Assembly (NCBI GenBank): GCA_031549605.1
Contig: JAVBPM010000072.1
Coordinates: 1 to 45,857 of the forward strand
Reading direction: 5' to 3'
Length of the DNA stretch: 45,857 nt
DNA from: WRAI01 sp031549605
Lineage (GTDB): Bacteria; Bacillota; Clostridia; Oscillospirales; UBA929
The notes beneath the pieces were generated by a model that worked only from the letters and a program-made list of their open reading frames with translations, was not told the DNA's origin and did not search any database. Position 1 is the first letter of the stretch. Every line of letters starts with the position of its first letter. Shown here one piece after another: positions 40,640-45,857 of the stretch. The translations under genes and the position numbers were made by a program.

Positions 40640-41557
40640 TCAGCCGTTGTCGCCCCACCAGTCGGTTTCATCCCAAGCTCTGTACTCGGCGACGACCGAG
40701 CTGGCGTCGTTATCGGGCAGGGCGTTGAGCTTGTCGAGGATGGCCTGGCCGCCGGCAATGATCTTGTCGTAGGTGGCAATTTCCTTAAGGGCAGCCGGTG
40801 TGTCAAGTCCACTTTCAATCGTCCAGCGCCGCGCATCGGTGGCGCCACCCAGGTTGTTGGTAATCTTATCAATCAGATACGCCTTGTCGGACAGCGCTTG
40901 ATCATAGAATACATCAAAAGCCTTATCCTGCAACGCCTTCATTTGGCTGCCAAGATGATTGGAGATGTCCTCGCGTAACTGGTCAGCCTCAGCGCCGGAG
41001 CTGGATACCAACTCGCTGGCGTCCAGATAGGCCAGATATTCGGTTTCCTTTTCAGTATACGCCAGAAATTTTTCTTCGGGGTCTGTGGGCACGGCTTGTT
41101 CAGTGGACGCAGGCAGCTCGCGTTGTTCCTCCAGCAAAACAACATATTCATTCAGCTTTTCAAAGTACACGTCGTTACGCCATGCGATAAAGGCTTGCAA
41201 CTCGACATCGGCGTATTCGTCACCGAGCACGGCACTGGTGTCGAGGCTTTCGCTGGTCTTGTACTTGTCCAGCCGCGGGTATTTGGATAGCTTGGCCTCA
41301 AAATATGCCTTTTGCTCGCTGGCGCTCAGCTTCTTGGTCGGTTTGGCGTTGGCACCGTCCGTGGCCATCTCTGAAAGCGTCTTCGAGGGCTTGGGCTTCT
41401 TGGCTTTTTCTTCGATCTTCTGCGTGGGGTTAGCCTGTTCGGAAACCGTTGGCTCGCGGTCGGAAGTGACGGAAAAAGCGACAATGGAAATAACGGCCAC
41501 AAAGCAGGCGGCCACGAGACCACCGATGATTTTGACAAATGGATGCTGACGCTTCAT
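40640..41557 (-). CDS. Hypothetical membrane-anchored protein (paralogue 1)
   Basis: 305 residues. Short basic start, one membrane segment (IIGGLVAACFVAVISIVAFS, ~10-29), then a charged extracytoplasmic helical domain. Shared with its neighbour 41803-42732: LSKYPRLDKYK-like, WRNDVYFEKLNEYVVLLEEQ, LAYLDASELVSS and an almost identical end (AILDKLNALPDNDASSVVAE then a WW-containing tail). No known family. Own terminator. Likely a cell-surface or periplasm-facing structural or sensory protein; function unknown. Confidence 0.78.
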   Translation of the reverse strand: MKRQHPFVKIIGGLVAACFVAVISIVAFSVTSDREPTVSEQANPTQKIEEKAKKPKPSKTLSEMATDGANAKPTKKLSASEQKAYFEAKLSKYPRLDKYKTSESLDTSAVLGDEYADVELQAFIAWRNDVYFEKLNEYVVLLEEQRELPASTEQAVPTDPEEKFLAYTEKETEYLAYLDASELVSSSGAEADQLREDISNHLGSQMKALQDKAFDVFYDQALSDKAYLIDKITNNLGGATDARRWTIESGLDTPAALKEIATYDKIIAGGQAILDKLNALPDNDASSVVAEYRAWDETDWWGDNG

Positions 41558-41738
41558 ACATACCTCACTTTCATGTCCGTGACAGATGGACGGGCAACGT
41601 CTTTGCGCGACAATGCTCTCTTAAGTATACAGTAGGTCAGCTTGCCCCAAAAGTCAAGGCATTTCGCTGTAGTCACGCCGTAGAATGTCTGATTGCCTAC
41701 ATTGGCGGCGTACTGGCGGTCGACAACGGCACATACCC

Positions 41739-41780
41739 AAACAGCCGCCGGTCACGTTTGTAAGCGCAACCGGCGGCTGT
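41739..41780 (-). terminator. Terminator hairpin (copy 1 of a 42 bp pair)
   Basis: ACAGCCGCCGGT pairs with ACCGGCGGCTGT (12 bp) and an inner stem, 22 bp beyond the stop of the gene at 41803. Differs in only two of 42 bases from the hairpin at 43230-43271. Confidence 0.8.
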
Positions 41781-41802
41781 TCAAAAGAGTAAAACACAAG
41801 AT

Positions 41803-42732
41803 TTAGCCTTGCTCGCCCCACCAGTCGGTGTCGGCCCACGCCTTGTACTCGGCGACAACCGAGCTGGCGTCGTTATCGGGCAGGGCGTTGAGTTTGTCGA
41901 GAATGGCCTGCCCGCCGGCAATTATCTTTTCGCAGACGGCTTTTTTCTTCAGCATCTCCGCAGATACGTCTGTGCACCGCGAGATATAGTCCAGATCATC
42001 CAGCGCGCCGGACATGTTGTCACGCAGCTTTTTAATCAGATGCTCTTTGTCGGCCAGCGCGGCATCCTCAAACGCGTTAAAGGCGGGGTCTTTCAGTGCG
42101 TCCATCTCTGCGCCGAGTTGACTCAGAATCTGCTCGCGCATGGCGTTGTCGGCATCGCCCTTTCTGGATACCAGCTCGCTGGCATCTAAGAAAGCGTAAA
42201 TCTCAGTCTCTTTTTCGCTGTATAGAATAAATCTCTCTTCAGCATCTGTCGGGACAACCGGCGTACCGGAGGCGTCCGGCGCACGCTGCTCCTCCAGCAG
42301 AATGACGTACTTGTTGAGCGATTCGACATACACGTTGTTGCGCCACTCAATAAATTGCTGCAACTCGGCATTGTCATACACATCGCCCGTTACGGTCATG
42401 GTCTCGGCCGCTAGCACAGGGTCGTTCTTGTATTTGGCCAGTCGCGGGTACTCGGACAGCTTGTTTATTACAAAGGTTTTTTGCTCCGCGCCGGTCAGCT
42501 TGTGAATCAATTTGGCGTTGTTGCCTTCTTTGGCCATTTGCTTGAGCGTTTTGGATGGCATAGGACGCTCTATGTCTTCTGTCTGTGTGCTCTGAGGGGT
42601 AGTCTGCGCCTGCTCGGGGGTGGAAACATCCGGCTTTGCAGTCCAAGAAAAAGCGAAAATAGTAATGCCAACCACGAAACAGGCAGCGATAAGGCCGCCG
42701 GCAACTTTAGCGAACGGTAGCTTTGATTTCAT
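41803..42732 (-). CDS. Hypothetical membrane-anchored protein (paralogue 2)
   Basis: 309 residues, paralogue of 40640-41557. N-terminal membrane segment VAGGLIAACFVVGITIFAFS (~9-28), a polar linker, helical domain with LSEYPRLAKYKNDPVLAAE, WRNNVYVESLNKYVILLEEQ, DASELVSRKGDADNA and the shared C-terminus. ATG at 42732 has GAGGGT upstream; the frame goes on upstream into the 95-residue gene. It follows that gene by 41 bp, probably one transcript. Confidence 0.78.
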   Translation of the reverse strand: MKSKLPFAKVAGGLIAACFVVGITIFAFSWTAKPDVSTPEQAQTTPQSTQTEDIERPMPSKTLKQMAKEGNNAKLIHKLTGAEQKTFVINKLSEYPRLAKYKNDPVLAAETMTVTGDVYDNAELQQFIEWRNNVYVESLNKYVILLEEQRAPDASGTPVVPTDAEERFILYSEKETEIYAFLDASELVSRKGDADNAMREQILSQLGAEMDALKDPAFNAFEDAALADKEHLIKKLRDNMSGALDDLDYISRCTDVSAEMLKKKAVCEKIIAGGQAILDKLNALPDNDASSVVAEYKAWADTDWWGEQG

Positions 42733-42773
42733 ACGCTGACCCTCACTTTCTACAATCCCATGCGGACGGTTAG

Positions 42774-43061
42774 CTAATCTTTCTTGATGCGGTAAATGCA
42801 AATGATATCTCTTTTGTCGGGCAAAAGCTTGATGTAGTCTTGGAGATTTCTCCATTCGTTGGCACTTCTTGTCGGGTTGCTGGGTGGCGTTGAGTTCTTC
42901 CTGCCGGCCACTAATACTTGCGAGACAAAATACGTACAGCTGGCACCGGTTGTGTCCGAAATGGTGAAGACCATTTCAGCGTTGGCGCCAAGGCTGATGC
43001 CAAGGCAAATAATCAAAGACAAGGCGAGCAAGCGACGGGTGGGCCTCCTTCGAAAATTCAC
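42774..43061 (-). CDS. Small secreted protein, unknown function
   Basis: 95 residues with a signal peptide (RRRPTRR, hydrophobic LLALSLIICLGISLG, then ANA-EM). The mature ~65 residues hold VFTISDTTGASCTYFVSQVL and a basic tail with two cysteines; no family recognised. It lies upstream of the paralogue 2 gene, with a plausible promoter at 43105-43132. An acyl-anchored lipoprotein is not indicated. Confidence 0.6.
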   Translation of the reverse strand: MNFRRRPTRRLLALSLIICLGISLGANAEMVFTISDTTGASCTYFVSQVLVAGRKNSTPPSNPTRSANEWRNLQDYIKLLPDKRDIICIYRIKKD

Positions 43062-43104
43062 GGTAAAACCGCCTATAGCGTGTGTTGACGACTCCTGTAA
43101 TTTA

Positions 43105-43132
43105 ATGGTAAACCGCTGGTCAAAAATGTCAA
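43105..43132 (-). promoter_or_regulatory. Promoter of the 95-residue/paralogue 2 unit
   Basis: Minus strand: TTGACA (43127-43132), 16 bp, TACCAT (43105-43110), 43 bp before the start codon. Confidence 0.5.
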
Positions 43133-43229
43133 TCCCTTTTGCTAAATTGCCATTACTCTTGGCAAAAAACTACGGACAGCTTAGGCCTAAGCAATTTTGA
43201 TAGGGGACGACAACGAGCAGAGAAAAGTC

Positions 43230-43271
43230 AAACAGCCGCCGGTCGCGCTTGTAAGCGCAACCGGCGGCTGT
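43230..43271 (-). terminator. Terminator hairpin (copy 2 of a 42 bp pair)
   Basis: A long stem (12 bp plus inner GCGCTT/AAGCGC) 36 bp beyond the stop of the gene at 43308. Nearly identical to 41739-41780. Confidence 0.8.
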
Positions 43272-43307
43272 ATTGCGTTCCGGGTTGCCGTAAGTGGGCG
43301 CGTAGCG

Positions 43308-43943
43308 CTAGCCCACCGTATACGTTCCGCGGATAAACACCGTGCAGCCGTTGCTGCCGGCCTTGAAGCCGTTGTCCTTGATGGTGACAAAGTACAGATG
43401 GTTGGACTTGAGTGAGGCGCCACTGTTGAGCGACGACGAGTCGCTGATGTCGACCATGGCGGGGTTAGAACTGCCGGTGGCCACCGCGCTGCCCAACCGC
43501 AGGATGATTTCGGTGCCGATGGCGCACTTGGCGGTCTGTCCCGAGGTCAAATCAACGCGGCGATAGACGCCGTTGCCGGTGTCGCCGCCGGCGGTGTTGC
43601 CCTGATTGGTGTCCATCTTGCTCATGACCGCCGACGCGACGGCGTCAATGAGCGCCGGGTCGTTGATGTCGATGTCGCTGTCTTGCAGCAGCTTGGCGAC
43701 CTGGTCGTCAATGCTCTTGCTGATTTGCTTGTATTTGTTGTCCAGCTCGGTTTTGTAGCCATCGGTCTTGGTTTTAAGCGCGCCTTCAATGTCGCTGATA
43801 AACTTGGGCTCCAGCGAATCGAGATAGCTCTTGCTAATCAGCGGGTCGTCCTTTGAGCCGTTTTCGGCTACAATGGCGTAGGCCAGCGTTGTCATCAGCA
43901 GAACCAGCAGCAGTGCGGCGGTGCCGATCATCCATTTTTTCAT
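43308..43943 (-). CDS. Hypothetical exported/anchored protein
   Basis: 211 residues. N-terminal membrane segment WMIGTAALLLVLLMTTLAYA (4-23), a helical charged stretch (about 40-110), a Gly/Thr/Asn linker and a C-terminal beta domain (IGTEIILRLGSAVATGSSNP, GFKAGSNGCTVFIRGTYTV) found at the end of many uncharacterised Firmicute surface proteins. ATG at 43943 after GGGAGGT. Monocistronic with own terminator; function unknown. Confidence 0.75.
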   Translation of the reverse strand: MKKWMIGTAALLLVLLMTTLAYAIVAENGSKDDPLISKSYLDSLEPKFISDIEGALKTKTDGYKTELDNKYKQISKSIDDQVAKLLQDSDIDINDPALIDAVASAVMSKMDTNQGNTAGGDTGNGVYRRVDLTSGQTAKCAIGTEIILRLGSAVATGSSNPAMVDISDSSSLNSGASLKSNHLYFVTIKDNGFKAGSNGCTVFIRGTYTVG

Positions 43944-43997
43944 CGTATGTACCTCCCGAGTCACTTCTTCTGTATGTAAGCCCCGAAGGGCGGCTTC

Positions 43998-44426
43998 TCA
44001 ATGCAAGGTGTCAGGCGCGATGCCCAGACTGATGGCGATGGCGTTGTCAACGCGGTTCATCAGTTGGCCGTCCAGCTGGCCAATGCGCTCCTTGAGCCGG
44101 CGCTTGTCGATGGTGCGCACCTGCTCAAGCAGGATGACCGAGTCGCGCGTCAAGCCGTAGATGCGGGCCGACAGCTCAATATGCGTCGGCAAACGCGCTT
44201 TGTTGATTTGGGATGTAATAGCAGCGGCGATGACGGTGGGGCTGTGCTTGTTGCCCACGTTGTTCTGCACAATCAGCACTGGTCGCATACCGCCCTGCTC
44301 GCTGCCCACAACGGGGCTGAGGTCGGCGTAATAAATGTCGCCGCGTCGGACGGCGGTGATGGCCTGTTGGGTCGTCTTGGGCTCCGCGCCCAGTTCAATA
44401 AATGGATTACGTGCCGGGATATCCAC
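43998..44426 (-). CDS. mazF: MazF/EndoA-type endoribonuclease (PemK family)
   Basis: 142 residues. Core begins RRGDIYYADLSPVVGSEQGG and continues RPVLIVQNNVGNKHSPTVIA, AAITSQINKARLPTHIEL and DSVILLEQVRTIDKRRLKER: the MazF toxin that cuts mRNA at specific sequences. Start GTG at 44426 has AAGGAGAGG upstream. This leaves about 27 residues before the usual N-terminus, longer than in Bacillus EndoA, and no internal start codon would remove them. No antitoxin gene lies between alr and mazF, unlike Bacillus (alr-ndoAI-ndoA). Confidence 0.9.
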   Translation of the reverse strand: MDIPARNPFIELGAEPKTTQQAITAVRRGDIYYADLSPVVGSEQGGMRPVLIVQNNVGNKHSPTVIAAAITSQINKARLPTHIELSARIYGLTRDSVILLEQVRTIDKRRLKERIGQLDGQLMNRVDNAIAISLGIAPDTLH

Positions 44427-44499
44427 GTGGTTCACCTCTCCTTGGTCAAAATGAGTGTCAGGGGACATCTTCATTTTTTCCAGTGCAGAGGCTTTTTAG

Positions 44500-45681
44500 T
44501 CACGGCTGCAATTTTTTCCAGTGCTGGCCGGTGATGAGGTCTTGGAAGCCGGTTTCAACGCCGTTTTTGATGTAAACACGCGGCACGCGCTTGCCGACTT
44601 GACACATCAGCTCGTAGCTGATGGTGTGGCTGTGAGCGGCCAGTTCGTCGAGCGGCAGCGTCTGACCGTTTTGGCTGCCAAACAGCACGACCTCGCTGCC
44701 CAAGCCGACGTTGTCAACGCCCGTGACGTCGAACATGGTCATGTCCATGCAGACGTTGCCCAGCAGCGGTACGCGCGCGCCGTTGACCAGCGCGTGGGCG
44801 CGACCCGACAGCAGTCGTGGATAGCCGTCGGCATAACCGACCGGCACAACGGCAATGGTGCGGTCGCCGTCGGCGATAAAGCGGCGGTCGTAGCTGACGC
44901 CGTCGCCGGCGCCGATGCGCTTGACCTGAGACACCACGGTGTGCAGGCTCATAACCGGTCGCAGTGCCAGCGCGTTGTCCACCAGCCGCGACGGCAGCTG
45001 GCCGTACAAAATCAGGCCCGGACGCACCATGTCAAAGCAGGTATAGGGATATTTTAGCACAGCCAGACTGTTGGCGCAATGGGTTACATAAAATTTTACA
45101 CCGTTATCGAGCAAATATTGGCGTACAGCGACAAATCGAGCCATCTGGGTTGACGTAAATGCCGCATCGTCGGCGGTTGAAAAGTGGGTGAACAGGCCCT
45201 CGAAGTGCAGCGCCGGCAGGCGGCAGACCGCCAACAGCTTATCCCAATCGCGGTCGCAGGCAAAGCCGAGCCGCGACATGCCGGTGTCAACCTTGAGGTG
45301 CACCGTCAGCCGACCGCCCAGCGCCAGCGCGGCGGCATTGAGCGCCTGTGCCTGCTCGGCACTGTACACCGTTTGCGTCAAATCGTTTTGCAGCAGTGTG
45401 TCGCAGGCGTCGGGCGGCGTGTAGCCGAGAATGAGGATGGGCAGAGACAGCCCGGCCTGACGCAGCTGCATGGCCTCGTTGAGGTTGGACACGCCCAACA
45501 TATCAACGCCGTTCTGCTGCAGCTGCAGCGCCACGGCGACCGCGCCGTGACCGTAGCCGTCGGCCTTGACAATGCCCATGATTTTGGTGTGTGGGTGCAG
45601 GTGTCGGCGGATGGCGCATACGTTGTGCGACAGGGCGTCGAGGTCAATCTGTGCCCATGTGCGCTTCAGATAGGTGTCCAA
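44500..45681 (-). CDS. alr: Alanine racemase
   Basis: 393 residues. Makes D-alanine for peptidoglycan; PLP-dependent TIM barrel plus beta domain. PLP lysine in IMGIVKADGYGHG (~34-46), HLKVDTGMSRLGF (~132-144), second catalytic Tyr region GDGVSYDRRF (~262-271). TTG start eight bases after GGAGG. It follows a LolA/YdcC-like gene, the same neighbour order as in Bacillus, and precedes mazF. Confidence 0.96.
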   Translation of the reverse strand: MDTYLKRTWAQIDLDALSHNVCAIRRHLHPHTKIMGIVKADGYGHGAVAVALQLQQNGVDMLGVSNLNEAMQLRQAGLSLPILILGYTPPDACDTLLQNDLTQTVYSAEQAQALNAAALALGGRLTVHLKVDTGMSRLGFACDRDWDKLLAVCRLPALHFEGLFTHFSTADDAAFTSTQMARFVAVRQYLLDNGVKFYVTHCANSLAVLKYPYTCFDMVRPGLILYGQLPSRLVDNALALRPVMSLHTVVSQVKRIGAGDGVSYDRRFIADGDRTIAVVPVGYADGYPRLLSGRAHALVNGARVPLLGNVCMDMTMFDVTGVDNVGLGSEVVLFGSQNGQTLPLDELAAHSHTISYELMCQVGKRVPRVYIKNGVETGFQDLITGQHWKKLQP

Positions 45682-45696
45682 TCGCGGTTCCTCCGT

Positions 45697-45857
45697 TAGC
45701 TGAAATCCACCTGCTGGTAGGTGCAGGTGAGCACGCGTGTATCGTCGGCGTAAGTCTCGCTGGCCAGCGGCTTGAGTGTTTCTTGGTCAAACCAGGTGAT
45801 GAGCTTGAGCGTTTGGCTTTCGCGCGTGACGGTGTGGGTCACGCAGACGGCGTCGGC
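45697..45857 (-). CDS. LolA/YdcC-like lipoprotein, 3' part (partial)
   Basis: Reading minus-strand codons up from a TAA (45697-45699) gives a 53-residue end: THTVTRESQTLKLITWFDQE, then TLKPLASETYADDTRVLTC and TYQQVDFS. This alternating strand pattern with a WFDQETLKPLASE turn resembles the end of LolA-like outer-surface carrier proteins; YdcC, such a lipoprotein, lies upstream of alr in Bacillus. The rest is outside the window. Identification rests on weak similarity plus position. Confidence 0.5.

Overview
The window looks like a chromosomal segment of a GC-rich, spore-forming member of the Bacillota (class Clostridia, probably an Oscillospiraceae-like gut lineage). Grounds: a single-chain ~1,200-residue PurL, an Fe-S type PurF, a CotF-like coat protein, a YlmC/YmxH-like protein, an SLH-domain protein, the gene string glmU(part)-pth-mfd, alr next to mazF, and strong AGGAGG ribosome sites. 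No rRNA, tRNA or CRISPR array was seen. Species cannot be fixed from sequence alone.

Region 1 (1-5741) is the end of an integrated mobilizable element, visibly poorer in GC than the rest. On the minus strand it carries an excisionase-like HTH protein, a tyrosine integrase, an RHH/MobC-like protein, a RepA-like ATPase, a MobV relaxase and a TnpV-like protein. On the plus strand are an XRE repressor-like gene and a small Cys-rich protein. It abuts the 3' end of guaA, a known integration site. The xis-int promoter carries two inverted repeats that look like operators.

Region 2 (5742-16922): purF-guaA (overlapping genes; GuaA has lost most of its glutaminase domain), an SLH surface protein, then a tight plus-strand run of a stand-alone GlmU acetyltransferase half, pth, an SDR and mfd, followed by an M32 carboxypeptidase.

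Region 3 (16923-27751): a small XRE regulator, an orphan 86-residue ORF, a DUF3592-like protein, an AEC transporter, purL, a membrane protein, a glycosyltransferase, leuA and asnS.

Region 4 (28088-35189): two tandem ECF sigma factor / membrane-anchored protein cassettes (paralogous), then a five-gene 2-oxoacid:ferredoxin oxidoreductase operon (P-loop protein, korD, korA, korB, korC).

Region 5 (35298-45857): pyridoxamine-kinase family protein, TrmH-family methyltransferase, HtrA protease, YlmC-like protein, hisI-hisE, two small coat-type proteins, two paralogous anchored proteins, two further exported proteins, mazF, alr and the end of a LolA/YdcC-like gene.

The most unusual signal is a family of three ~250 bp non-coding elements (23315-23565, 27804-28056, 38461-38709). 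All three lie between convergent genes. Each is flanked on both sides by a copy of that locus's own terminator hairpin (29, 29 and 40 bp direct duplications; the hairpin sequence differs between loci). The ends are related inverted repeats. This is what a small transposable element would leave if it targets intrinsic terminators and duplicates the whole stem-loop.
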